From: Candidatus Pacearchaeota archaeon
Lineage (GTDB): Archaea > Nanobdellota > Nanobdellia > Pacearchaeales > GW2011-AR1
Reading direction: 5' to 3'
DNA length: 50,771 nt
NCBI GenBank assembly: GCA_002688015.1
Contig: NZBT01000012.1
Span: 1 to 50,771 of the forward strand
Shown: piece after piece, positions 8,019 to 18,856 of the stretch
How the letters are laid out: each line of letters starts with the position of its first letter
Numbering within the stretch: position 1 is the first letter of the stretch
Translations under genes and position numbers: made by a program
Notes under the pieces: generated by a model
What the model was told of the DNA's origin: nothing
The model's input: the letters and a program-made list of their open reading frames with translations, nothing else
Database searches by the model: none

Positions 8019-8750
8019 ATGAAAAAAATAATCGCGATGGCAATAATAATGAGCTTAATGATGCCTGCTGTTTTTGCAGGGACTGAAAGGATCTATCCTA
8101 GTGATGACTCTTATGTAAGGGGAAAGAGTTCTGAGAGAAATAATAATTTTGGAACTTCTCAGGATTTGAAGGCAGGATTCCAATCAAGTTGGGGAGATCA
8201 GGAATCTTTCTTGAAATTTGACCTTTCTTCATTAGCTGGGGAGGAAATCACAGGTGCTGAGCTTTCTTTTGATATAACTTCTATTACAGATAATCCTGTT
8301 GTTGAATTGCATTCTGTGGAGAGCAATAATTGGAATGAGAATACAATTACTTGGAATAATAAGCCTAGCGTTGGATCTCTGATTTCATCAAAGAGTATTA
8401 ATGGACTTGGAAGAGTTGGTTATGATGTTACTTCAAATATTTTAGGGGAGACAGGAGATATTAGTTTTGCTTTAGTTGAAGATGGTGGAGATGGTTTCGC
8501 TCAATCATTCTCTAAGGAGTTCTTCTTTGAGGGATCTGATGAAGATAAAGAAAGATGGCCATTTTTGGAGATAGAGTTTGAAGGTGGGCAGGAATGTAAT
8601 ACTGAAGCAGATATAGATTGTAATGGGTGTGTTGATTTATTAGAAATTGTAGGAACAATGCTTGATTACAAACAAGGAAACCCAGATCTTGATTTGTTAG
8701 GGATGGTAAATATAATGTTACAATATAAGGGAGGAGAAATATCATGTTAA
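8019..8750 (+). CDS. secreted DNRLRE-type domain protein with dockerin-like C-terminus
   Basis: ATG 8019 (MKKIIAMAIIMSLMMPAVFA). ERIYPSDDSYVRGKSSERNNNFGTSQDLKAGF...ESFLKFDLSSL...WNENTITWNNKP is DNRLRE-like; DIDCNGCVDLLEIVGTMLDYKQGN is dockerin-like. Confidence 0.75.
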   Translation: MKKIIAMAIIMSLMMPAVFAGTERIYPSDDSYVRGKSSERNNNFGTSQDLKAGFQSSWGDQESFLKFDLSSLAGEEITGAELSFDITSITDNPVVELHSVESNNWNENTITWNNKPSVGSLISSKSINGLGRVGYDVTSNILGETGDISFALVEDGGDGFAQSFSKEFFFEGSDEDKERWPFLEIEFEGGQECNTEADIDCNGCVDLLEIVGTMLDYKQGNPDLDLLGMVNIMLQYKGGEISC

Positions 8751-11700
8751 ATAAATTCATGCCTTTATTGATGCTTATATTAATGATAAGTAGCGTTAGC
8801 GCTTTATCAGCTACTAGGTCTTTCTCAGATAATGATATTTTAGTTTCAGAATCTACTATTGTATCTGTAACAGTAGATGCAACTGGGGCGAGTGTTTATG
8901 GAGTTGATGAGTTTGTTCCTAATGGATGGACAGTTTCAAATGTAAACGAGGGAGGAGCATTCGTTAATGGAAAAGTTTCTTGGTTATTCTTAGATAATAT
9001 TAATCGTGTCTTGAGTTATACAGCTACTGCTCCTGCAGTTTCAGGAATATATGTATTTGATGGAAATTACACTGATGGAGTTAGTTTATTTGTTGTTGGA
9101 GGGGAAACAGATGTAAATGTTTCTGGGAATGGAGCTTCACCAACAATCAAGATAAACGAAATTGAGGCAAATCAAGCAAGTGGAGATGAATGGGTAGAAT
9201 TGTATAATCCAAATGGTGTTAGTGTTGATATTTCTGGATGGAAATTATATGACGGTCTTGCTAATGAGAATTTAATATTTACAATTCCTGGAAGTACAGT
9301 AATTAGTGCTAATGGATATTATGTTGCTGATACAGGAACAGGGGAATTGAATAATGCTGGAGAATTTGTTACATTGAAAGACCTTTCTGATACGGAGATA
9401 GATCAGACTACAGAGAGATCTGACAGTAATGGAGATGGAGATACATGGCAGAGAATTCCTGATGGGGCAGATGATTGGGAATTTGTTGCTTCAACGAGAG
9501 ATGCTACAAATGTTGATACTGTTGACCCTCCAGAGCCAACTGGAAATGAGACAGATGATTTAATGGTTAATTATGTAAGAGGAAAGATTTTAATTGACGG
9601 CCAGGGAGCTGCAGCTGGACAGGCTTATAGAGTTGAAGTGCTAAATGGGCCAAATGCTGGAATTATATTTGATGGAACTGTTGATAGAACTGGAGATATT
9701 CCAGTACACTTGTTGGGGAGAGGGTATTTTGATACAAGAGATAATATTGGATTTAGTACAGGAGCTGATTTCAAAGTTACAGTTGATGAATTTATTTGTA
9801 ATCAGGAAGGGACATTTGAGAATGGTGGAAATGGCTGGTTTGAGCCTGAGTCTGGCTTGACTATCTTAAATTGTGTTGGGCCAAACGATGTTCCTGAATT
9901 TGTTAATTTGAATGATGTTAACGCAACCGAAGGAGATACAATAGAATTCACAGTAAATGCGACTGATCTTGATGTTGGAGATACATTGACATATAGTGCT
10001 ACAGGGTCTTTGGCTTCTTTCTTTAATGCTGTCACAAGAGTTTTCTCTTGGGTTACTGGATTTATTGATGCAGGAGAATATGAGGTTGAATTTATAGTAA
10101 GTGATGGAAAGAATGAAACAAGAGAGAATATTACAATTACTGTTGCTAATGTAAATAGAGATCCTGTTTTGGGAGCTATAAGTGATCAAACGATAGATGA
10201 AGATATTCCAGGGATATTGACTGTAAACGCTACAGATATTGATATTGATGATGATTTAGACTTTGATATTATTGCTGAGAATGTAAGTGAAGTTGATTGT
10301 TCTGTTTCAGGAGAGACTGTTACATTGACTCCTGCTGCGAACTGGTTTGGAACTGCAGCATGTACTGTTGAAGTTGATGATGGAGCTGGAGGGACAGATA
10401 GTCAAGCCTTTAGTATTGTGGTTCAAAGTGTAAATGATATTCCTGTTTTAGATAATATAGATGATGTTAGTATGCAAGAAGGTGGATTAGTAAGTATAAC
10501 AGTAAGCGCTACAGAAGTTGATGGAGATACATTAACATTTGGAGTTAATGATACAAGATTTACTAAGATTGGATCTGATGTTTTCCAATGGCAAACTGAT
10601 TTTGATGATGCTCAAGTTTTCAATGTAGAGTTTGATGTTTCTGATGGGGTTGGAGGAACAGACAGTCAAAGTGTAATGATAGAGATTACTGTGAATGTTG
10701 CTCCTGTGATAGAATCATTTGTTCCAGACTATGTTCCAAAGATTCCGGAAGATGGAACATTTGACTTTAGCGTTATTTGGTCTGACTACAGTGGAGATAA
10801 TGTTACAGTTGAATGGTTTAAGAACGGAGTTTCTGATGGGACAGGAGATAGTTATACATTCCAGGGAGATGGAACTGGAGGAGTGATAACACATAATGTT
10901 ACAGTAGTTATTAGTGATGGAGAGTTTAGTGTTACAAGAGAAGCAAGTATAATTACAAGTGATATTCCTCTTACTGATAAGTATAATGGGGACACAACAA
11001 ACTTTACGAACTTTACTGATGCCGATTTGACTTGTGCTGATTTGATCCTAGAAATTGTAGGAGATGGAAGAGTTGACATGATTGATTGTGTTGATATGAG
11101 AGATATTGTTGACTTAGATAGATTTACAGATATACAGAGAGGATTTATTGGAGTTGATTCAATTGAATTCGGAAGTTTCCAGAATAAGAGAGCAAATTTG
11201 ACTATGTTTAATCTTCCTCAGGATAAGACACCAAGTATCGCGTATAATACTGGATTTACAACAAACTTTGGATTGATTACTGAAGATTGTCCTTCTAATG
11301 TGTGTTTGAATGTAGACTATAATACTGGAACGTTGAAATATGATATTCCTGGATTTTCAAGCTTCTTGGCTGGAGCAACAAAGTCCTGTTCTCAACAGGG
11401 AGGAAACTCATGTTCTTCAGGATTTGCATGTACTGGAAGCTGGTTGACAGCCTCCGATAGTAATATGTGTTGTTCTGCTGTATGTTTAGAGATCCCCCCA
11501 GAATTTAATGATATCAATAGATGTGCAAATATATCTAGCTTAATTGGAATAACAATCAAAGAGCCTGATAAAAATGAAGACTTTGATGTTGGAGAAGATA
11601 TGGAAGTTGAGATAAAGGTAAAGAATGATGATGTAGAAGATCATGACTTTGATGTTGATGTCTTCTTGTATAATGTAGATGATGATAATACAGAGGAAGA

Positions 11701-12442
11701 TGACGATGATTCCTTAGATGTTGATGAAGGAGAAAGTGAAGAAATTGAATTTACTTTACCAATCCCAAATGATTTGGATGAAGATGAGAGATATTACTTC
11801 TTTACAAAGGTAGAAGATGATGATATATGTAATGAAGCTTGGCTCCCAATAGGTATTGATAGACTTGATGATGATGTTGCGATTACTGATTTTGACCTAT
11901 CTGACTTAGATGTTATATGTGGAGATGTTGTAGAAGCTACAGTTGATCTTGAGAACATTGGATCAGATGATCAAGATGTTGTTGTAAGTATTGAAAGTTC
12001 AAGTCTTGGATTGAATGTGAAATCAGATGAAATTGAGCTTGAGAAGTTTGATGATGACGATGATGACTCAACAGTTCGTTTGTTATTCACTATTCCTGAT
12101 GGAGAGACAAAGCCAGGAGAGCACAATATAAATGCAGTTGCTTCTTATTCTGGAGAAGAGACTATAAGCAGGAAGACTATTACAGTAGGGACATGTTTGG
12201 ACGAGTTTGTATTTAAAGATCAGATTGACCTTACTAGAAGACCTAGTGATAGTAGAATTGAATTGAGAAGCGATTCAGGAGCAAGATTTGAAGTGCAGAG
12301 AGAGATTTCAAGACCAGGAATATTTAAAGGTGGATTTGTTGAAGTCTTTATGGAGAACTCATTGATATGGATCTTGTTAGTTGGTATCTTGATATTGATT
12401 ACGCTTATCTTTATAGTTCACTTGGGAAGAAGAAGGTATTAG
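8744..12442 (+). CDS. giant cell-surface adhesin-like protein (lamin-tail domain, cadherin/Ig-like repeats, C-terminal TM anchor)
   Basis: Signal peptide; KINEIEANQASGDEWVELYNPNGVSVDISGWKLYD lamin-tail motif; repeated EGDTIEFTVNATDLDVGDTLTYSATG...; TM SLIWILLVGILILITLIFIVHLGRRRY. Confidence 0.85.
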   Translation: MLNKFMPLLMLILMISSVSALSATRSFSDNDILVSESTIVSVTVDATGASVYGVDEFVPNGWTVSNVNEGGAFVNGKVSWLFLDNINRVLSYTATAPAVSGIYVFDGNYTDGVSLFVVGGETDVNVSGNGASPTIKINEIEANQASGDEWVELYNPNGVSVDISGWKLYDGLANENLIFTIPGSTVISANGYYVADTGTGELNNAGEFVTLKDLSDTEIDQTTERSDSNGDGDTWQRIPDGADDWEFVASTRDATNVDTVDPPEPTGNETDDLMVNYVRGKILIDGQGAAAGQAYRVEVLNGPNAGIIFDGTVDRTGDIPVHLLGRGYFDTRDNIGFSTGADFKVTVDEFICNQEGTFENGGNGWFEPESGLTILNCVGPNDVPEFVNLNDVNATEGDTIEFTVNATDLDVGDTLTYSATGSLASFFNAVTRVFSWVTGFIDAGEYEVEFIVSDGKNETRENITITVANVNRDPVLGAISDQTIDEDIPGILTVNATDIDIDDDLDFDIIAENVSEVDCSVSGETVTLTPAANWFGTAACTVEVDDGAGGTDSQAFSIVVQSVNDIPVLDNIDDVSMQEGGLVSITVSATEVDGDTLTFGVNDTRFTKIGSDVFQWQTDFDDAQVFNVEFDVSDGVGGTDSQSVMIEITVNVAPVIESFVPDYVPKIPEDGTFDFSVIWSDYSGDNVTVEWFKNGVSDGTGDSYTFQGDGTGGVITHNVTVVISDGEFSVTREASIITSDIPLTDKYNGDTTNFTNFTDADLTCADLILEIVGDGRVDMIDCVDMRDIVDLDRFTDIQRGFIGVDSIEFGSFQNKRANLTMFNLPQDKTPSIAYNTGFTTNFGLITEDCPSNVCLNVDYNTGTLKYDIPGFSSFLAGATKSCSQQGGNSCSSGFACTGSWLTASDSNMCCSAVCLEIPPEFNDINRCANISSLIGITIKEPDKNEDFDVGEDMEVEIKVKNDDVEDHDFDVDVFLYNVDDDNTEEDDDDSLDVDEGESEEIEFTLPIPNDLDEDERYYFFTKVEDDDICNEAWLPIGIDRLDDDVAITDFDLSDLDVICGDVVEATVDLENIGSDDQDVVVSIESSSLGLNVKSDEIELEKFDDDDDDSTVRLLFTIPDGETKPGEHNINAVASYSGEETISRKTITVGTCLDEFVFKDQIDLTRRPSDSRIELRSDSGARFEVQREISRPGIFKGGFVEVFMENSLIWILLVGILILITLIFIVHLGRRRY

Positions 12443-12443
12443 G

Positions 12444-12944
12444 ATGTTCTCAGTTGATGAAAGACAGGCTCTACAAGAACATATGAATAGGAATTATGGT
12501 GAGAGTCCTGAGATTGAATGGGCAAATAAGGAAGGTTATTTCTTATCTTCTTATACTCCTTTTGAGGGAGATTTTCCTGGAAGGGATATGATTATTTTTG
12601 ATCCTAGAGTTACTGGAAGAGTTCTTCGTGAACCTAAACAATCTGTTGGGAATTTAATATTTACCTCTGAGCGTTCTGATGATTGTGTGTTTAGGGTGGC
12701 CAATGCGTACCAAGTTAATCTTGATGCCCATAATGAAGATATACTTAATGCAGCTTTGCGTTTTAGAGGTGTTTTAATTATGGCAGGCAAAACTTTTGGC
12801 GATGATTATCATTTAGAAGATTTAGATCCATTAGGAATGATTGAAAGGAATGCAAGACATAATGTTAACTTGGCTCATTTAATGAGTATGGTTCTAACGC
12901 AAGATAGAAGTAATTATCAGACAAAAACATTTAGTGGAGGATGA
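12444..12944 (+). CDS. hypothetical protein
   Basis: 166-aa ORF immediately after the adhesin gene. Confidence 0.65.
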   Translation: MFSVDERQALQEHMNRNYGESPEIEWANKEGYFLSSYTPFEGDFPGRDMIIFDPRVTGRVLREPKQSVGNLIFTSERSDDCVFRVANAYQVNLDAHNEDILNAALRFRGVLIMAGKTFGDDYHLEDLDPLGMIERNARHNVNLAHLMSMVLTQDRSNYQTKTFSGG

Positions 12945-12990
12945 TTGTGATTGTGGCAAGATTTAAATAGAATTATTTTTCTGTTTTGTT

Positions 12991-13395
12991 ATGGCAAAAG
13001 CAAAAGATTTTTTTGTTGGAATGAGTGGTAGTGAAGCTTATCGCAAATATGTTGATTCCTTGGAAGGGGACTGCCCTTCTTCGTTGGAAACATTGGATTT
13101 TGGAGATGGTATAACAGAGGAAGTTATGCAATTTATAGAACAAACTATGCAGAATTTGACTGATAATATTTGCCGTGTTCCTAAAGGAAATAGTGGGGGT
13201 TGGCAAGAGTTTTTCATGGGTTGGCTGTTTCTAAATATTCGGGAAGAATTACAGAGGGATTTACTAATTTCTTGTTTGCCTTGCATAGACAAGCCGAGAG
13301 ATATGTACCTGAATGGTATGTTCGTTCTAGGGGAACTATTCCTAATCCAGCAATGTATCTCAACTCTGACAGACAGAGAGCAAAGTAGTGCCTAA
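12991..13395 (+). CDS. hypothetical protein, possibly frameshifted
   Basis: 134-aa ORF. The alternative frame (13200-13388) gives a plausible hydrophilic C-terminus. Confidence 0.4.
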   Translation: MAKAKDFFVGMSGSEAYRKYVDSLEGDCPSSLETLDFGDGITEEVMQFIEQTMQNLTDNICRVPKGNSGGWQEFFMGWLFLNIREELQRDLLISCLPCIDKPRDMYLNGMFVLGELFLIQQCISTLTDREQSSA

Positions 13396-13419
13396 GGAAT
13401 TGTGTTGTGTAGTGCCTAA
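13385..13419 (+). repeat. 11-bp direct repeat GTAGTGCCTAA (x2)
   Basis: Copies at 13385-13395 and 13409-13419. Confidence 0.6.
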
Positions 13420-13474
13420 TCTGTTTTTATTTAATGTTTTTCCTTAAAATTGGTGAAAATTGATGGGAAATGGG

Positions 13475-13491
13475 GTTTATCGACGATAAAC
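13475..13491. promoter_or_regulatory. perfect palindrome upstream of gyrB promoter: GTTTATCG-A-CGATAAAC
   Basis: 8-bp perfect arms, about 15 bp upstream of the GGTTTAAATAGG TATA element. Confidence 0.6.
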
Positions 13492-13558
13492 GGCTAGTAA
13501 GGTTTAAATAGGGAAATCACTATTTCTGGGTATTCTAATGCAAATTAGGAGCTAAAAT

Positions 13559-15460
13559 ATGGCAGAAGCTAGCGGAAAAACGGATTATCAAGGGAAGAGT
13601 ATAAAGGTACTGGAAGGACTGGAAGGAGTTCGCCACAGGCCTGCAATGTACATAGGGAGCACTAGTAAGTCAGGATTGCATCATTTAGTTTATGAAGTTG
13701 TTGATAATGCTGTTGATGAAGCTATGGCTGGAGAGGCTAATTTGATTGAGGTAAGCTTGAATAAAGATGGGAGTGTAACAGTAAAAGATAATGGTAGGGG
13801 AATTCCTGTTGATCCTCATCCTGTGTATAAAGTTCCTGCGGTTGAAGTTGTTGTTACGAAATTACATGCGGGGGGTAAGTTCGATAAAGGAAGTTATGCA
13901 GTTTCTGGAGGTTTACACGGTGTAGGAATTAGTGTTGTTTCTGCTTTGTCGAAACATATGAGTGTTAAAGTAAGAAGAGATGGGAAGATTCATCAACAAG
14001 AGTATAAGATAGGAAAGCCATTGTATAAATTAAAGGTAATAGGAAAAGTTGATAGGAAGGAGACTGGGACAGAAGTTACGTTTATGCCTGATGAGACAAT
14101 ATTCAGTTCGACAGTGTTTGATTTTTCTGTGTTACAGACTAGATTTAGAGAAATTGCATTTTTGAATAGGGGTGTGAAGATAACTTTGAAGGAAGAGAAG
14201 ACAGGAAAGAAAGAAGTATTTTATTATGAGGGGGGTCTTATTGAGTTTGTAAAATGGGTGAATAAGAGTAAGGATGCTTTACATCAGAAGCCTGTTTATT
14301 TTTCTAAGAAACAACAAGACGTGATTGTTGATATTGCTATTCAATATAATTCGGGATATCAGGAGAATGTTCTTGGATTTGTAAATACAATTAATACAGT
14401 TGAAGGAGGAACACATATTGTTGGATTTAAGACTGCTTTGACTAGGGCACTTAATGATTATGCGAAGAAGAATAATCTTACAAAGAATGGAGGTCTAACA
14501 GGAGATGATGTGAGAGAGGGACTGACTGCAATTGTTTCTGTTAAAGTTCCTGAGCCACAATTTGAAGGACAGACGAAGACAAAGCTTGGAAATTCAGAGG
14601 TAAAGGGAATTGTTGAGACTGTTTCTTTTCTAGGACTTGGACAGTTTTTTGAAGAAAACCCTACAGTAGCTAAGAGAGTTATAGGAAAAGCTCTTGAAGC
14701 ACAGAAAGCAAGAGATGCTGCTAGAAAAGCTAAAGAACTTATTAGAAGAAAGAATGCGTTCTCAATAGGGAATTTGCCAGGTAAGTTGAAAGATTGTGCT
14801 TCAAAGAAGAGTGAGAATACTGAACTTTATCTTGTTGAGGGAGACAGCGCAGGGGGAAGCGCAGTACAAGCAAGAGATAAGGAAAATCAGGCTATCTTGC
14901 CTTTGAAAGGAAAGATATTGAACGTTGAGAAAGCGAATCAAGTAAAGATGTTTGGGAATGAGGAAATTTCTGCATTGATTACTGCTATTGGATCAGGAGT
15001 TGGGGAAGAGCAGTTTAATATTGATAAATTAAGATATAGTAAGATTATTATTATGACAGACGCAGATGTTGACGGGGCGCATATTAGGACTTTACTTTTA
15101 ACATTCTTCTTTAGATTTATGCCTAAACTTATTGAGAATGGAAATATGTATATTGCTGTTTCTCCATTATATAGAGTTAGGAAAAAGAAAGTACATTATG
15201 TTTATTCTGATCCTGAATTGAAAGATTTGTTAAAGAAGATCAGTGGAGGAGATGTTCAGAGGTTTAAAGGTTTAGGAGAAATGAATCCAGAACAGTTATG
15301 GGAAACAACTATGAATCCAAAGAGTCGTTTGCTCAAGAAAGTCACGATTGAAGACGCTGTTCGTGCAGACGAGACATTTAGTAAGCTAATGGGAGATGAT
15401 GTAGAGGCAAGAAGACAATTCATTACGGAAAAATCAACGGAGGCTGAAATAGATATTTAA
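13559..15460 (+). CDS. gyrB: DNA gyrase subunit B
   Basis: GHKL motifs, EGDSAGGSA, DADVDGAHIRTLLLTFFFR, QRFKGLGEMNPEQLWETTM. Confidence 0.97.
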   Translation: MAEASGKTDYQGKSIKVLEGLEGVRHRPAMYIGSTSKSGLHHLVYEVVDNAVDEAMAGEANLIEVSLNKDGSVTVKDNGRGIPVDPHPVYKVPAVEVVVTKLHAGGKFDKGSYAVSGGLHGVGISVVSALSKHMSVKVRRDGKIHQQEYKIGKPLYKLKVIGKVDRKETGTEVTFMPDETIFSSTVFDFSVLQTRFREIAFLNRGVKITLKEEKTGKKEVFYYEGGLIEFVKWVNKSKDALHQKPVYFSKKQQDVIVDIAIQYNSGYQENVLGFVNTINTVEGGTHIVGFKTALTRALNDYAKKNNLTKNGGLTGDDVREGLTAIVSVKVPEPQFEGQTKTKLGNSEVKGIVETVSFLGLGQFFEENPTVAKRVIGKALEAQKARDAARKAKELIRRKNAFSIGNLPGKLKDCASKKSENTELYLVEGDSAGGSAVQARDKENQAILPLKGKILNVEKANQVKMFGNEEISALITAIGSGVGEEQFNIDKLRYSKIIIMTDADVDGAHIRTLLLTFFFRFMPKLIENGNMYIAVSPLYRVRKKKVHYVYSDPELKDLLKKISGGDVQRFKGLGEMNPEQLWETTMNPKSRLLKKVTIEDAVRADETFSKLMGDDVEARRQFITEKSTEAEIDI

Positions 15461-15461
15461 G

Positions 15462-15923
15462 ATGGCTGATAATGGGAAAATTAAGGCAATAGTTTTTGAT
15501 TGGATAGGAACATTGTATGAGAGAGATGTTGGGCTCTTTTCTTGGAGTACAGAAATTGTTGGAGAACTAACAAGGAGAAAGTATGATCTGGCTTTAATTT
15601 CTGCTGCTCCAGATGGGAATTTTGATGGAAGAATGAATCAGATACAGGATACTGGGATTTCTCGTTATTTTGATACAATTGTTGTTGATATAACTAAAAC
15701 ACAAAAGATTTTTGATACTTGCATAAGAGGGTTAGGTTATGTTTCTGAAGAGGTTGCAGTTGTGGACGATATTGCTACTAAGGGGATAAGAATAGGGAAG
15801 CAACTTGGATGTACTACTTTTTGGATTCAGAAAGGAGATAGATCACATCTCTTACCAAATGAAGAAAGTGGAGAGCCAGATTATAAAATTGATGATGTTA
15901 GGGAGGTATTAAAGATATTATAA
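15462..15923 (+). CDS. HAD-like protein between gyrB and gyrA
   Basis: FDWIGTLY motif I-like, [23 protein letters not shown] motif IV-like. Confidence 0.75.
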   Translation: MADNGKIKAIVFDWIGTLYERDVGLFSWSTEIVGELTRRKYDLALISAAPDGNFDGRMNQIQDTGISRYFDTIVVDITKTQKIFDTCIRGLGYVSEEVAVVDDIATKGIRIGKQLGCTTFWIQKGDRSHLLPNEESGEPDYKIDDVREVLKIL

Positions 15924-15924
15924 A

Positions 15925-18477
15925 ATGACGCCAAAAGAAATAGATGAAAGCAAGGCAGAGCAGGAAGTTGAAGAAGAAGAAATGAAGAGAAGGGAGAAGG
16001 AGCAGGTAGGCGAGGAGAAAGGGGTAATTGGAGCAGAGATAGTTGAAGAGATGGAGAAGGCGTACATTGATTATGCGATGTCTGTTATTGTTCAACGTGC
16101 ATTGCCTTCGGCTGAAGATGGTTTGAAGCCGGTTCATAGAAGAATTCTATATGCTATGCAGAAATTAGGAATTACTCCGGAGAAAGCTACTGTGAAGAGC
16201 GCGAGAGTTGTTGGAGATGTTATTGGTAAGTATCATCCTCACGGAGATGTAGCTGTTTATGATTCTATGGTGAGAATGGCGCAGGACTTTTCTTTGCGTT
16301 ATCCATTAGTTAAGGGACAGGGGAATTTTGGAAGTATTGATGGGGATAGACCTGCCGCTCATAGGTATACTGAAGCGAAATTGAATAAGATTGCTATGGA
16401 ATTATTGCAAGATATTGAAAAAGAGACTGTTAAGATGTTGCCAAACTTTGATAATTCTTTAAAAGAGCCAGAGACATTGCCTGGAAAGTTGCCTAATTTG
16501 TTATTGAATGGAGCAACAGGAATTGCGGTTGGAATGGCAACAAATATTCCTCCACATAATTTGGGAGAGATATGTGACGCGATTGTTCATTACGTTGACA
16601 AGGGCGAAAAGAAGACGAAGATAGAGGACCTAATGCAATATGTTAATGGGCCTGACTTTCCAACAGGAGGAATTGTTATGGGATCAGGAGTTGAAGATAT
16701 GCAGAAAACAGGAAAAGGAAAGCTGATTATGAGAGGGAGAACAAGTTTGGAAGAGAAGAAAGGAAGGACAAGCATAATTATTACAGAGATTCCTTACATG
16801 GTTAATAAGTCTGATTTAGTTAAGGAGATTGCGAAGCTTGCTACTGAAAAGAAACTTCCTGATGTTTCCGATTTAAGAGATGAGAGTGGAAAGAAAGGAA
16901 TTAGAGTTGTTATAGAATTGAAGAAGGGGGCAAACAGCACATTTACATTGAATAAATTGTACAAATTTACTAGATTACAGACTAATTTCGATGCGAATAT
17001 TCTTGCTCTTGTAAATAAAGAGCCAAAGATTATGAATTTGCTTGATGTTGTTAAAGAATATGTTAAGTATAGAATAAAAATTGTGACTAACCGTTCAAAA
17101 TATGAATTAAAGAAAGCTGAAGAAAGATTAGAGATTGTTACTGGATTATTAAAAGCTTTGAGTCAGATAGATAAAATTATTGATTTTATTAAGAAGAGTA
17201 AGAATGCTACTGAGGCACACGCAGGCTTAGTAAAGAAATTTGGATTTACAGATAGACAGAGTAAAGCAATATTGGAAACAAGATTGCAGCAATTAACTTC
17301 TCTAGAAGCTGGAAAATTGAAGGATGAGGAGAAGAAGCTTAAGACATTAATTGAAGAGCTTAAGAAAATCCTTGGAGATGAGAGAGAGGTTTTGAAAGTT
17401 ATTAGAAGAGAAGTTAATGAATTGAAGAGGAATTATGGAGATCCAAGAAGAACAAGAATAATTAAGAAAGTTGATCAGATAGAGGAATCTGATCTAATAG
17501 AAAAGAAAGATGTTATTGTTTCAATTACTAATTCAGGATATATTAAGCGTGTGGATCTTAAGGCTTACAAGGAGCAAAGGAGAGGAGGAAAAGGAGTTAC
17601 AGGGGGACAGATGAAAGATGATGAAGACTTTGTTACGGAGCTGATTACTTGCAATACTCATGATTATCTGTTGTTCTTTACTAATAGGGGAAGAATATAT
17701 TGGCTTAAGACACATGAAGTTCCTTCTACAGAAAGACAAGGGAAGGGACGTGCTTTGATTAATGTGCTTAATTTGAAAGATGAAAAAGTAGCTAATGTTA
17801 TGGCAATTAAAGACTTCGAATTGGATTATTTGATTTTCGCAACGAAGAAAGGACAAGTTAAGAAACTTCCTTTGAAGGATGTTTCAAGACCGAGAGCTGG
17901 AGGAATAAATATTATGAAACTTCCTATTGATGGTTCAGACAGCATTGTTAATGTGAGACGTGTTTCTGACAAACAAGAAGTTTTGTTAATTACAAAGAAA
18001 GGACAGGCAATTAGATTCAATAGTGATGATGTGCGTTCTATGGGGCGTGCTAGTTATGGAGTTAGAGGTGTCGATCTTTCTGTAAAAGATGAGGTTGTTT
18101 CTGTTGAAGCTCTGCCTTTGAAAGGAGAAACAACGATATTAACAACAACAGGAAAAGGATATGGAAAGAGGAGTAAGCTTGAAGATTATAGGAAGACGAG
18201 TAGAGGAGGAAAGGGAGTTATTAATTTGAAAACAAGTGAGAAGACAGGGGATGTAGTTGGTTCATTGTCAGTAGATAATAAGGATTCTGTTATTGTAACA
18301 ACAGGAAAGGGAATGGTTGTAAGAGTTGGAATGAAAGACCTGAGAGTAATGGGAAGAGCAACTCAAGGAGTTAGAATGGTTAAGCTTAAGATTGGAGATA
18401 GAGTTGCTGAAGTTGTTAAAGTTCGAAGAGAAGAGGAAGTTGTTAAGATAATTGAAGAAGTTTCTGAAGGGAATTAA
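15925..18477 (+). CDS. gyrA: DNA gyrase subunit A
   Basis: AHRYTEAKL catalytic Tyr region, [18 protein letters not shown], GyrA box QRRGGKG, C-terminal beta-pinwheel repeats. Confidence 0.97.
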   Translation: MTPKEIDESKAEQEVEEEEMKRREKEQVGEEKGVIGAEIVEEMEKAYIDYAMSVIVQRALPSAEDGLKPVHRRILYAMQKLGITPEKATVKSARVVGDVIGKYHPHGDVAVYDSMVRMAQDFSLRYPLVKGQGNFGSIDGDRPAAHRYTEAKLNKIAMELLQDIEKETVKMLPNFDNSLKEPETLPGKLPNLLLNGATGIAVGMATNIPPHNLGEICDAIVHYVDKGEKKTKIEDLMQYVNGPDFPTGGIVMGSGVEDMQKTGKGKLIMRGRTSLEEKKGRTSIIITEIPYMVNKSDLVKEIAKLATEKKLPDVSDLRDESGKKGIRVVIELKKGANSTFTLNKLYKFTRLQTNFDANILALVNKEPKIMNLLDVVKEYVKYRIKIVTNRSKYELKKAEERLEIVTGLLKALSQIDKIIDFIKKSKNATEAHAGLVKKFGFTDRQSKAILETRLQQLTSLEAGKLKDEEKKLKTLIEELKKILGDEREVLKVIRREVNELKRNYGDPRRTRIIKKVDQIEESDLIEKKDVIVSITNSGYIKRVDLKAYKEQRRGGKGVTGGQMKDDEDFVTELITCNTHDYLLFFTNRGRIYWLKTHEVPSTERQGKGRALINVLNLKDEKVANVMAIKDFELDYLIFATKKGQVKKLPLKDVSRPRAGGINIMKLPIDGSDSIVNVRRVSDKQEVLLITKKGQAIRFNSDDVRSMGRASYGVRGVDLSVKDEVVSVEALPLKGETTILTTTGKGYGKRSKLEDYRKTSRGGKGVINLKTSEKTGDVVGSLSVDNKDSVIVTTGKGMVVRVGMKDLRVMGRATQGVRMVKLKIGDRVAEVVKVRREEEVVKIIEEVSEGN

Positions 18478-18851
18478 TCCAGATCATGTCTGGTTGTTTG
18501 ATTGACCACAACATCTTCTGCTTCTGGAATACTTCCGCGAAAGATTTCTCCAGGAATGTAGGGAAGATTTCCTCTTCTTTCTGCAGCCATCAAAAAGTCT
18601 TTTTCTGTATTAGATTGATAAGAGATATACTTTAGAGGTCTTCCAATGATAATTCGGTTTGGCATTCCACATGTCATTTCTTCTGATCTAATTACTGTGT
18701 ATCCTCTATTTATTAAGTCTCTTTCAAGTTGCGCTATTTCTTCTGGGTTTTCCCCAAATTTTAAGGGTCGTTGGCTTTTAACGACTTTTTCAACTTTTTC
18801 TTCTAAGACTTTTTTTGACAGCAAGAATTCTTGAAGTGGAAATGATATCAT
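18474..18851 (-). CDS. hypothetical protein
   Basis: 125-aa ORF convergent with gyrA; stop codons overlap in TTAA. Confidence 0.6.
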   Translation of the reverse strand: MISFPLQEFLLSKKVLEEKVEKVVKSQRPLKFGENPEEIAQLERDLINRGYTVIRSEEMTCGMPNRIIIGRPLKYISYQSNTEKDFLMAAERRGNLPYIPGEIFRGSIPEAEDVVVNQTTRHDLD

Positions 18852-18856
18852 GAGAA

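Noticed and set aside
18474-18480. Overlapping convergent stop codons (gyrA/18474 and rpe/pgl at 43329) as a special signal
   Set aside because: TTAA palindromic stop overlap is common in compact genomes.
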